Origin: Deltaproteobacteria bacterium
GTDB taxonomy: Bacteria; Desulfobacterota; Deferrimicrobia; Deferrimicrobiales; Deferrimicrobiaceae
Assembly (NCBI GenBank): GCA_003105225.1
Contig: PQAK01000220.1
Location: 25,407 to 45,795 of the forward strand
DNA: 20,389 bases
Direction of reading: 5' to 3'
The notes beneath the pieces are model-generated. The model did no database searches, was not told the DNA's origin, and saw only the letters and a list, made by a program, of their open reading frames with translations. The translations under genes were made by a program, and so were the position numbers. Positions within the stretch are counted from its first letter, which is position 1. Each line of letters opens with the position of its first letter. This document shows, piece after piece, positions 5,821-13,704 of the stretch.

Positions 5821-8800
5821 ATGCCTGACACCAAGGGATTGAATCCGTCCAGGCGAACCTTCCTGAAAGGAACCGCCGGCGCGGCAGCCGGCACCGTTTT
5901 CGCCGAGCTTGCCGGCCTGGGACTCGACGTGCGCGCGTTCGCGGCGAAGGCGGGGGACGTGCCGATCAAGCGCGGGAAGGAGGTCCCGAGCATCTGCCCG
6001 TACTGCGCCGTCGGCTGCGGGCAGATCGTCATGGTAGAGGACGGCACGGGAAAAATCCTCGATATCCAGGGGAACCCGGATTCCCCGATCAGCCAGGGAA
6101 CCCTGTGCCCCAAGGGGGCGGCCACCTACCAGCTTGCCGTAAACCCCCTGCGCTGGACGAAGGTCAAGTACCGCGCCCCGGGCAGCGACCGTTGGGAGGA
6201 CAAGCCCCTCGACTGGGCGATGGAGCGCATCGCGCAGCTCGTCAGGAAGACCCGCGACGCCGAATTCAACGAGTTCCAGGAGATGCCCGACGGCAAGGGG
6301 GGCGCGGTCCGCAAGCGCGTGATGAACACCTACGCCGTCGCGTCGCTCGGCGGCGCCACGATGGACAACGAATGGAACTACGTCCATCAGAAGCTCATGC
6401 ACGCGCTGGGGGTCGTGTACGTCGAAAACCAGGCGCGGATATGACACTCCTCCACGGTCCCCGGTCTGGGGGTCTCCTTCGGTAGAGGCGGTTCCACCAC
6501 CTTCCCGCGCGACCTCGTCCATTCCGACGCGGTCATGATCATGGGTTCCAACATGGCGGAATGCCATCCGGTCGCCTTCCGCTGGCCGCTCAAGGCCAAA
6601 ACGGAGCACGGCGCCGTCCTGATGCACGTCGACCCGCGCTTCACGCGCACGTCCGCCATGTGCGACGTCCACGCCCCCATACGGGCCGGCACCGACATCG
6701 TGTTCCTGGGCGCGATCATCAACCACGTGATCCACAGCAAGCGCTGGAACACCGATCCGTTCTTCCGTCAGTACGTGGTCAACTACACGAACGCGGCGAC
6801 GCTGATCTCCCCGGAATTCAAGGACACCGAGGACCTGGACGGGGTCTACTCCGGCCTGTCCCCCGACGGGAAGGCCTACGCCAACGCCACGTGGGCGTAC
6901 CAGCGCGAAACGCCTCCCGCCCCCGCGGTCAAGACGGCTGCGACCTATACCGACCTCCTGCTGCAGAAGGTTCCGGGGCGCCCCAAGACGGACCCGACGC
7001 TCCGGAATCCGCGCACCGTCTTCCGGATCCTGGAACGGCACTACTCCCGCTACACGCCCGAGATGGTGGAAAAGATCTGCGGATGCCCGAAGGAAACGTT
7101 CCTGAAGGTGGCCGAGACGCTGCTTTCCAACTCCGGCGCGGACCGGACGTCGAACATCACGTACGCCGTGGGGTGGACGCAGCACACGGTGGGCGTGCAG
7201 ATCATCCGCACCGCGGCCGTCCTGCAGGCCCTGCTCGGCAACATCGGGCGGCCCGGGGGAGGGGTGCTCGCCCTCCGGGGACACGCCACGATCCAGGGAT
7301 CGACCGACATCGCCACCCTGTATCACTCCCTTCCCGGCTACCTGAACATGCCGGACGCCCGCAAGGCGCACGATACGCTCAAGGATTTCATCCTCACCGA
7401 GGCGGTTCCGCTGTCCACGAGCTACTGGGGGAACTACCCGAAGTTCGCCGTCTCCTATTTCAAGGCGCAGTTCGGCGATGCGGCGACGAAGGAAAACGAT
7501 TACGGGTACGACTACCATCCCAAGATCACCGGCGACCACTCCCACATGCCGATGTTCGTCGACATGGCGGCGGGAAAGATCAAGGGGCTCCTGGTGATGG
7601 GACAGAACCCCGCCGTGGGGGGCCAGAACGCCCGCTTCCAGCGCAAGGCGCTGGCGAAGCTCGACTGGATGGTGGTGCGCGACTTCTTCGAGACGGAAAC
7701 TTCAGCCTTCTGGCGCAACTCCCCCGAGATCCGGTCGGGGGAGCTCAAAGCCTCCGAAATCAAAACAGAGGTCTTTTTCCTCCCCGCCGCCGCGCTTCCC
7801 GAGATGGAAGGGACCTTCACCAATACCCAGCGGCTGATCCAGGCCCACGACAAGGCCGTCGACCCGCCCGATGACGCGCGCAGCGACACCTGGTTCAGTT
7901 TCCACCTGGGGCGCAGGCTCAAGGAGCTCTACAAGGATTCGGCAAGCCCCCGCGACTGGGCGATGCGGAACCTCTTGTGGGACTACGGGCCGGACGCGGC
8001 GGAGGTGGCGGGATTCCGGATCAAGGACGAGCCTTCGGCATACAAGATCCTGAAGGAGATCAACGGCTACGGCTGGGAGGACCGCAAGCCGCTTCCCACC
8101 TTCGCCGTCCTCAAGGAGGACGGATCCACCGCCTGCGGCGCCTGGATCTACACCGGGGTGATCCCCGAGGAGGGGAAGAACCGGGCGAAGTCCCGCAAGG
8201 GGGACGACTGGATCTCCCCGAACTGGGGATTCGCATGGCCGGCGAACCGCCACATCATGTACAACCGGGCATCCGCGGATCCTTCGGGAAAGCCGTGGTC
8301 CGAAAAGAAGAAGCTGGTGTATTGGGATCCCGCGGCCGACAGCGGGACGAAGGATCCGGGCGGCAAACCGGTCCTCGGGAAGTGGGTCGCCCCCTCCGGC
8401 GAGGGGATCGACTTCATGCCCACGAAAGCGCCGGCGTTCAAGGGGAAGGACAACGGGATCGGCTTCGACTGGCTTTCCGGCAACGACGCCTTCATCATGC
8501 GGTCGGACGGCAAGGCGTGGCTGTTCGCCCCGGCGGGGCTCGTGGACGGCCCGCTTCCCGCCCATTACGAGCCGTACGAATCCCCGGTGAACAACCCCCT
8601 CTACCGGCAGCAGGCCAATCCCGTGGCCAAGGTGTGGAAGGTGGAGGGGAACGCCTACCACAAGGTGGCCGATCCCGCCTACCCGATCGTCATCTCCACC
8701 TACCGGCTCACCGAGCATCACCTGAGCGGGACGATGAGCCGCTGGCTCCCGTGGCTCGCGGAGCTGATGCCCGAGCTCTTCTGCGAAATCTCGCCGGAGC

Positions 8801-9087
8801 TCGCCTCGGAGAAGGGGATCGCGAACGGCGGGACCGTCACGATCCGGACGGCCCGCGGCGAGGTCGAGGCGCGGGCGCTCGTGACGCGGCGGATGCGCCC
8901 CTTCCTGGTCGACGGGAAGACGGTCCACGAGATCGGACTGCCGTGGCACTGGGGATGGCAGGGGACCGCCCGGGGCGACATCGTGAACAACTTGAGCGCC
9001 CTGGTGGGGGACCCCAACGTCTCGATCCACGAAGGGAAGGTCTTTACCTGCGACCTTCGCGCGGGGAAGAAGGGAGGTCGGGGCTAA
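5821..9087 (+). CDS. fdnG: Selenocysteine-containing formate dehydrogenase, catalytic alpha subunit (FdnG type)
   Basis: This subunit oxidises formate to CO2 at a bis-pterin guanine dinucleotide Mo or W centre, probably on the periplasmic side. Reading the TGA at 6442-6444 as selenocysteine gives one 1088-residue protein, somewhat longer than E. coli FdnG. A twin-arginine signal SRRTFLK (10-16) precedes a hydrophobic stretch, and Cys59, Cys62, Cys66 and Cys96 bind one [4Fe-4S] cluster. Sec208 sits in VENQARI-U-HSSTV, matching the FdnG active site, followed by SFGRGG. Downstream FdnG-like blocks include DPRFTRTSAMCDVHAPIRAG, YAVGWTQHTVGVQIIRTAA, LRGHATIQGSTDIATL and TYRLTEHHLSGTM. The ATG at 5821 has a GGAGAGGAGA ribosome site. 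The stop is immediately followed by the next start. Expression needs SelA, SelB, SelC and SelD encoded elsewhere. Treating it as two genes or a pseudogene would be wrong because homology runs unbroken through the TGA. Confidence 0.97.
6442..6444 (+). other. In-frame TGA read as selenocysteine (Sec208)
   Basis: The codon lies in the same reading frame as both flanking parts of the alpha subunit. The flanking residues NQARI and HSSTV match the site where FdnG-type enzymes carry selenocysteine. The frame is open for over 2.6 kb afterwards, and a hairpin with a GGTCT loop follows within 25 bases, so recoding is far more likely than a nonsense mutation. Confidence 0.95.
6442..6490 (+). promoter_or_regulatory. 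Bacterial SECIS element
   Basis: Directly after the TGA, CCCC (6459-6462) can pair with GGGG (6468-6471) to close a GGTCT loop (6463-6467), the apical sequence recognised by SelB in E. coli fdn and fdh mRNAs. A lower stem is possible between CCTC (6449-6452) and GAGG (6485-6488). Distance from the TGA and loop sequence match the known bacterial SECIS layout; the exact lower-stem pairing is my estimate. Confidence 0.8.
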
Positions 9088-9915
9088 ATGCCGAAAGGGA
9101 TGTTCGTCGATACGTCCATCTGCACCGGGTGCAAGGCCTGCCAGGTGGCGTGCAAGGAGTGGAACGGCCTTCCCCACGAGCCGGGCCATTTCCGGTTCGA
9201 TCCCGTGGAGAAGCGCCCGGTCGCCGTCAATTTCACGGGCGACTCCTACGACAATACCGGCGACCTGAGCGCCGCCGACTGGCGGCACGTCCGCTTCATC
9301 GAGCAGTTCAGCGAGGACCGGGCCCGGTCCCGGGCGCGGTGGCTTTTTTCCAGCGATTCCTGCAAGCATTGCAACGACGCGGGCTGCCTGAACGCCTGCC
9401 CCACCGGCGCCATCGTCCGCACCGACCTGGGAAACGTGACCGTCCAGCAGGACGTCTGCATCGGCTGCAAGTACTGCATCCCCTCCTGCCCGTACGGGGT
9501 GATTTCCCTGAGCGAGGCCAGCGGCACCGTCCGCAAATGCACGCTGTGCAACGACCGCATCCACAACGGGCTGGGCACCGCCTGCGCGAAGGCGTGCCCG
9601 ACGGGGTCGATCTCCTTCGGCGAGGTCGCCGGCCTCAAGGCCGCCGCCGACAGGCGGCTCGCGCAGCTGAAGGGCCTGGGCCACGCGGATGCGAATCTCT
9701 ACGGGTACAAGGAGGCGGGCGGCCTCAACGTGTTCTACCTGTTCCTGGACCGGCCGCAGGTGTACGGCCAGCCGGAGACGGTGGTCGTGCCGCAGAAGCG
9801 GCTGCCGGTATCGTCGGCGGTGACCGTGGTCGGGGCCCTGGCGCTGGGGGCGGCCGCGATGGTGAGCTTCCGCGAGCGCGGATCCCGGGAGGAAGACGAG
9901 GAGGTGAAGAAATGA
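9088..9915 (+). CDS. fdnH: Formate dehydrogenase iron-sulfur beta subunit (FdnH type)
   Basis: This 275-residue subunit passes electrons from the catalytic subunit to the membrane subunit through four [4Fe-4S] clusters. Sixteen cysteines lie in four groups: Cys12/15/18/22, Cys92/95/100/104, Cys124/127/130/134 and Cys151/154/166/170. In the usual fold the ligands of groups one and four, and of two and three, are interleaved. A single hydrophobic segment (about 241-260) near the C-terminus followed by a charged tail matches the transmembrane anchor of FdnH. There is no signal peptide, so it is expected to be exported with the Tat-targeted alpha subunit. The ATG directly follows the alpha-subunit TAA with no spacing, with AGGGAGGTCGGGG just upstream as ribosome site. 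Its stop overlaps the next gene by four bases. Confidence 0.96.
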   Translation: MPKGMFVDTSICTGCKACQVACKEWNGLPHEPGHFRFDPVEKRPVAVNFTGDSYDNTGDLSAADWRHVRFIEQFSEDRARSRARWLFSSDSCKHCNDAGCLNACPTGAIVRTDLGNVTVQQDVCIGCKYCIPSCPYGVISLSEASGTVRKCTLCNDRIHNGLGTACAKACPTGSISFGEVAGLKAAADRRLAQLKGLGHADANLYGYKEAGGLNVFYLFLDRPQVYGQPETVVVPQKRLPVSSAVTVVGALALGAAAMVSFRERGSREEDEEVKK

Positions 9916-10826
9916 ATCCCGAAGTCCACGTCCCGGGCTGGGAGTGGTACTACGTCGCGATGTATTTCTTCATCGGCGGCGTGTCCGCGGGGGCCTATTT
10001 CATCGGCTCGCTGGCGGAGCTGTTCGGCGGCGAGAGGCACCGCGAGATCAGCCGCACCGGCTTCTATATCGCCTTTCCGCTGATCCTTCTGACCCCGCCC
10101 CTCCTGATCGCCGATCTCGGGCGGCCGGAGCGTTTCTGGCACCTGCTCTTCCACGCGAAAAGCGGCTTCCCCTACCTGAATTTCCAGTCGCCCCTCTCGG
10201 TCGGCTCCTGGGCGCTCCTTCTCTTCGGGGCGATGGCGTTCCTCTCCTTCATCGACAACCTGGTAGCGGAAGGAAGGCTGCAAAGCGTGCCGTTCGCCCG
10301 GGCGTACAGCCGCATGCCGCGGAAATGGTACGCGGTCGTGGGATCGCTCGCCGGCTTTTTCGTGGCCGGGTACACCGGCGTGATCCTCAACGTGACGGCC
10401 CGCCCGTTCTGGGCCGCGACCGATCCCCTGATCGGCGCGCTGTTTATCGCATCCGGCGCATCGACCGGGGCGGCGGCCATCTACCTGGTGATGGCATGGC
10501 GAAAAAAGATCGCGGCTGCGGGGCTGCCCGGGCTCGACCGCTTCGACCGGCTCGCCAAGGTCCTCGAGCTCGTCCTGGCGGTCGCCGTCGTCCTCCTCGC
10601 GGGACGGTGGGCGGCGCCCCTGTTGCGGGGATCTTCCGCGGTGATGTTCTGGGGCGGCGCCGTCCTGCTCGGGACGCTGGTCCCGCTGGCGGCGGGCTGG
10701 TACCTCCCCCGCGCCGCCGAAGGGGCTGCGCTTCCCGAAAGATGGGCGACCGTTTTGGCGGTCCTGGTGCTGGTGGGCGGGGCCCTTCTCCGCATCAGCC
10801 TGGTGCATGCCGGGCAGGTGCAATGA
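9912..10826 (+). CDS. NrfD/PsrC-type membrane subunit of formate dehydrogenase
   Basis: This 304-residue polytopic protein probably anchors the complex and hands electrons to the (mena)quinone pool. About eight membrane segments can be seen, near residues 12-36, 52-68, 98-116, 140-160, 172-196, 214-232, 244-264 and 278-298. The N-terminal WEWYYVAMYFFIGGVSAGAYF and LIADLGRPERFWHLL (65-79) are typical of NrfD/PsrC proteins. It is not the haem-binding cytochrome b subunit (FdnI) found in E. coli formate dehydrogenase-N; NrfD proteins carry no haem. Start and stop overlap both neighbours by four bases (ATGA), so all subunits are translationally coupled. The function is assigned from family and operon position; which quinone is used and whether protons are moved is not visible. 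Confidence 0.92.
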   Translation: MNPEVHVPGWEWYYVAMYFFIGGVSAGAYFIGSLAELFGGERHREISRTGFYIAFPLILLTPPLLIADLGRPERFWHLLFHAKSGFPYLNFQSPLSVGSWALLLFGAMAFLSFIDNLVAEGRLQSVPFARAYSRMPRKWYAVVGSLAGFFVAGYTGVILNVTARPFWAATDPLIGALFIASGASTGAAAIYLVMAWRKKIAAAGLPGLDRFDRLAKVLELVLAVAVVLLAGRWAAPLLRGSSAVMFWGGAVLLGTLVPLAAGWYLPRAAEGAALPERWATVLAVLVLVGGALLRISLVHAGQVQ

Positions 10827-11671
10827 CCGGGCCGGACGATCCGCTGGAGCGGCGGCTGCTCGCCCTGGCGAAGGAGCGGCCCGATCTTCGCGAGGCGGTC
10901 GAAGCGTACCGGGTCACCCTTCCCGTTCTGCGGGACGCGGCCCCGATAGCGGCGCCGGTCGCCCTGGACGGGAAACAGGTGCGGGAGAAGATTTCCAGGG
11001 GCGAACCGGTCCTTGGCGGCTGCACGCTCCGTTTCGACCGCCGCGCCTCACGGGAGCTGATGCTTCGCCTTGCCCGGGGGCTGTTCGGGGCGGGAGTGAA
11101 GGGCATGTCCCGGATCCGGCGCGCCCTCGAGGAAGATCGCCTGGTCCCCGCCGAGCTCCTTCGGCACGCCGTGAAGGGGAATTACCCGTTCGTCGCAAAG
11201 CGCGCCGAAGCGCAGGTGCTGGCTCCGGCGCTCTTGTGGACGCTTGCGCAATACGCCCTGAAACCCGCCCTCCGGTCCTGGTGCAGGGAGATTGCGCCCC
11301 TGGTCCGCTTCGCAGGCGCATGGGAGAGATCGGACTGCTATGTGTGCGGCGCCCCCGCCTCTCTCTGCGAATTGCAGGGAAACGAGCAGGCCGGGCACCT
11401 GCGCTGCGGCCAATGCGGCGCGGACTGGCCGACCCGCAGGCTACGGTGCATTTATTGCGGGAACGAGGACACGGAATCCCTGGGCGTCCTTTATCCCGAG
11501 GGCAGGCGCGACAGCGTCCGTGTGGAGGTATGCGACGCCTGCCGGGGCTATTTCAAGGTCATCGCCACCTTTGCCCCCTCCTCGCCCGAGGAGCTCGCGA
11601 TCGAGGATCTGTCGACCTTGTACCTGGACGGTTACGCGCAGGGACGGGGCTATCGTCGTCCCACGGCATGA
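10823..11671 (+). CDS. fdhE: Formate dehydrogenase accessory protein FdhE
   Basis: FdhE is a cytoplasmic maturation factor required for active respiratory formate dehydrogenase; it is not part of the final enzyme. The 282-residue protein has the family's four CxxC pairs: Cys172/175 (CYVC), Cys195/198 (CGQC), Cys209/212 (CIYC) and Cys237/240 (CDAC), forming rubredoxin-like metal-binding knuckles. The N-terminal half is helical without a signal or membrane segment. The ATG overlaps the stop of the NrfD gene by four bases, placing it last in the fdh operon. FdhD, the other usual maturation factor, is not in this window. Motifs and context are fully consistent. Confidence 0.94.
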   Translation: MTGPDDPLERRLLALAKERPDLREAVEAYRVTLPVLRDAAPIAAPVALDGKQVREKISRGEPVLGGCTLRFDRRASRELMLRLARGLFGAGVKGMSRIRRALEEDRLVPAELLRHAVKGNYPFVAKRAEAQVLAPALLWTLAQYALKPALRSWCREIAPLVRFAGAWERSDCYVCGAPASLCELQGNEQAGHLRCGQCGADWPTRRLRCIYCGNEDTESLGVLYPEGRRDSVRVEVCDACRGYFKVIATFAPSSPEELAIEDLSTLYLDGYAQGRGYRRPTA

Positions 11672-11722
11672 GCGTACCGGAAGGGGGGGCACCCGCGGGT
11701 TCGACAGCTTCCCTGCCCGGAA

Positions 11723-11829
11723 TTCCTGAATATTTTTAGCAACATTTTCCCCGAAGGCGACATCTTAACCACGCAATTCGCGGAGGCGCGCGATCGTCTC
11801 TGTTTTTTTACCTTGGAAAACATATGCTT
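11723..11829 (+). repeat. Copy B of the paired intergenic element, upstream of gspE
   Basis: This is the partner of 5642-5746. The conserved box is 11739-11773 (35 bases, starting GCAACATTT and ending ACATCTTAACCACG), followed by 18 unconserved bases, GATCGTCTCTGTT (11792-11804) and GGAAAACATAT (11815-11825). It begins about 50 bases after the fdhE stop, and copy A begins about 27 bases after treT, so both lie early in the gap behind a plus-strand operon. The unconserved linker here is GC-rich whereas in copy A it is T-rich, so the boxes rather than the whole stretch appear constrained. Confidence 0.75.
11800..11828 (+). promoter_or_regulatory. Possible sigma70-type promoter inside repeat copy B
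   Basis: CTGTTT (11800-11805) and TATGCT (11823-11828) are separated by 17 bases, exactly as in copy A. Both hexamers are moderate matches to consensus. If used, it would give a leader of about 145 bases before gspE. Confidence 0.35.
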
Positions 11830-11901
11830 GGCTGCGGTTTCGACCGCCGCCGGTCACGGCCGCTAAGATCCCGCAGGATCCATCCCGCCCTACATATTCT
11901 G

Positions 11902-11907
11902 TATAAT
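11902..11907 (+). promoter_or_regulatory. TATAAT -10 box, candidate gspE promoter
   Basis: A perfect TATAAT lies 74 bases before the gspE start in otherwise GC-rich DNA. The sequence 17 bases upstream (TCCATC) is a poor -35, so an activator or an alternative spacing would be needed. Confidence 0.35.
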
Positions 11908-11981
11908 TGAGGGGCGGTTTCCGTCCTTCGCCGGGAACGGGCGGCGGAAGCGATGCGCCGACAAGGGGGAGCGATAGAACC

Positions 11982-13670
11982 ATGAACCGCCGCACGTTCA
12001 ACGAGGAGCTCGTTTCGTCGCTGCCGATCCTTCCCGCCGAACGGGAGGCGCTTCTCCCCCTGGCGCGCACGGAAGGCCCTGCGTTTCCCAAGGGGCTGAT
12101 CGCCCGGGGGTTGTTGACGCCCGAAGCCCTGCGGAAGGCCTACGAGAGTGCCTGCGGCATCCCGTCGTTCCGGCGCGACGCCGCCGACGTCCGGCAGGTC
12201 CCGCCCGACCTTCTCCCCTTGCCGTTCCTGCGCGCCCGGATGATCGTGCCGGTCGACCTTACGGACGGCACCCTGATCGTCGCGATGGCGGACCCCCTGG
12301 ACATGGACGGTCGCGAGGCGGTCGCCAAGGCGACGGGCCGGCGGGTCGAGGTGCAGGTGGGGACCGACGAGGAGATCCGGGAGGCGATCGAGAAGGTATA
12401 CGGCGAGGGATCCTCCTCCATGGAGCGGCTGGTGGAGCAGGTGGGGGAGGAGGGCGAGGAGCGGACCGGGGACGAGCGCGTGGAGCGCCTGATCGGCGCG
12501 GCCTCCGAGGCTCCCATCATACGGCTGGTGAATTATATCCTCGCCCGGGGGATCGAGCGCGGGGCGAGCGACATCCACCTGGAGCCGTACGAAAAAACCC
12601 TCCGCGTCCGGTACCGGATCGACGGCATCCTGGAGGACGTGGAGTCGCCCCCCAAGCGGCTCCAGACGGCGATGATCTCGCGGATCAAGATCATGGCCCG
12701 GCTGAACATCGCGGAAAGCCGCCTGCCCCAGGACGGGCGGGTGAAGCTTCGGATCGGGGGGAAGGAGATCGACTTCCGCGTCTCCACCGTTCCCACCCTG
12801 TTCGGGGAGAGCGTCGTCATCCGGATCCTGGACCAGTCGAGCGTTCCGCTGAACCTGGAGCGGCTGGGATTCCCCCCGGTGACGCTTTCCCGGTTTCGCC
12901 AGATGATGGCCGTCCCGCACGGGATGATCCTCGTGACCGGTCCGACGGGAAGCGGGAAAACGACGACGCTCTACGGGACCCTCCAGGAGATCCGCTCCGA
13001 AGCCCGGAAGATCATCACGATCGAGGACCCGGTCGAGTACCAGATCCCCGGAGTGAACCAGATCCAGGTGAAGCCGCAGATCGGGCTTACCTTCGCATCC
13101 GGGCTGCGTTCCATCGTGCGGCAGGACCCCGACGTCATCCTGGTGGGGGAAATCCGCGACCGGGAGACCGCGGAGATCGCCATCCACTCCGCGCTGACGG
13201 GGCACCTGGTGCTGTCCACCCTCCACACCAACGATGCCGCGGGGGCCATCACCCGCCTGATGGAGATGGGCGTGGAGGAATACCTCCTTCCCTCGTCGCT
13301 CATCGGCGTTCTCGCGCAGCGTCTCGTGAGGACGGTATGCGAGAAATGCTCCGCGCCGAGGGAGATCTCCCCGGCCTACCGCGAGGAGATCCTGAGGGAG
13401 ACGGGATTCGCGGCGGAGGGGGACCTGCGCACCGGGAAGGGGTGCGAGGCCTGCGGAGGGACCGGGTACCGGGGGCGGATGGGGATCTTCGAGCTGCTGC
13501 CGGTCGACGGGGAGATCAAGGACCTGATCCTCGCGCGCGCCGACTCCGGTGCGATCCGGGAGCGCGCCGTCGCACGCGGGATGGCGCTGCTCCGGGAGGA
13601 CGGCTGGGACAAGACGCGGCGCGGGATCACCACGATCGAAGAGGTGCTCCGGGTGACGAGCGGCGGATGA
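11982..13670 (+). CDS. gspE: Type II secretion ATPase GspE
   Basis: This 562-residue cytoplasmic ATPase powers assembly of the pseudopilus. An N-terminal T2SSE/MshEN-type domain spans about residues 25-145; I do not see the RLGxxL pattern linked to c-di-GMP binding in MshE relatives. The C-terminal motor has Walker A GPTGSGKTTT (320-329, Lys326), the Asp box TIEDPVEYQ, Walker B with Glu390 in ILVGEIRDRET, and the His box GHLVLSTLHTNDA. A tetracysteine zinc motif follows (Cys453/456 and Cys488/491), typical of GspE and PilB. The ATG at 11982 is preceded by AGGGGGAG; the frame is open further upstream, but a start there lacks support. It is the first gene of the secretion operon. GspE rather than PilB is chosen because gspH-I-J-K follow. 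Confidence 0.96.
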   Translation: MNRRTFNEELVSSLPILPAEREALLPLARTEGPAFPKGLIARGLLTPEALRKAYESACGIPSFRRDAADVRQVPPDLLPLPFLRARMIVPVDLTDGTLIVAMADPLDMDGREAVAKATGRRVEVQVGTDEEIREAIEKVYGEGSSSMERLVEQVGEEGEERTGDERVERLIGAASEAPIIRLVNYILARGIERGASDIHLEPYEKTLRVRYRIDGILEDVESPPKRLQTAMISRIKIMARLNIAESRLPQDGRVKLRIGGKEIDFRVSTVPTLFGESVVIRILDQSSVPLNLERLGFPPVTLSRFRQMMAVPHGMILVTGPTGSGKTTTLYGTLQEIRSEARKIITIEDPVEYQIPGVNQIQVKPQIGLTFASGLRSIVRQDPDVILVGEIRDRETAEIAIHSALTGHLVLSTLHTNDAAGAITRLMEMGVEEYLLPSSLIGVLAQRLVRTVCEKCSAPREISPAYREEILRETGFAAEGDLRTGKGCEACGGTGYRGRMGIFELLPVDGEIKDLILARADSGAIRERAVARGMALLREDGWDKTRRGITTIEEVLRVTSGG

Positions 13671-13704
13671 TGCCGACGGTCCCGGCGGCGTAAAGGGGAC
13701 GGGG

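Larger units (their letters stand above)
11672..11981. other. 310-base intergenic region before the type II secretion operon
   Basis: No supported gene is seen here. The stretch holds copy B of the paired element, an ACCCGCGGGT palindrome shortly after fdhE (near 11690-11700) without a T-run, and a separate TATAAT box at 11902-11907. Short open frames crossing the region are in GC-rich shadow frames. I find no tRNA and no convincing intrinsic terminator for the fdh operon. Confidence 0.6.

Noticed and set aside
6442..6444. Nonsense mutation or sequencing error splitting fdnG
   Set aside because: The TGA is in frame, lies at the known selenocysteine position and is followed by a SECIS-like hairpin.
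5788..9684. Long minus-strand open frames (585 and 660 codons) opposite the formate dehydrogenase genes
   Set aside because: Both mirror the strongly supported fdn genes and have arbitrary low-complexity composition.
7977..10826. A 949-codon plus-strand frame joining an off-frame stretch to the NrfD gene
   Set aside because: Only its end from 9912 codes for a real protein; the earlier part overlaps fdnG and fdnH in the wrong frame.
11685..11740. Intrinsic terminator after fdhE (ACCCGCGGGT palindrome or TTCC/GGAA stem)
   Set aside because: The palindrome has no loop and no adjacent T-run; the TTCC/GGAA stem is only four pairs, so neither is convincing.
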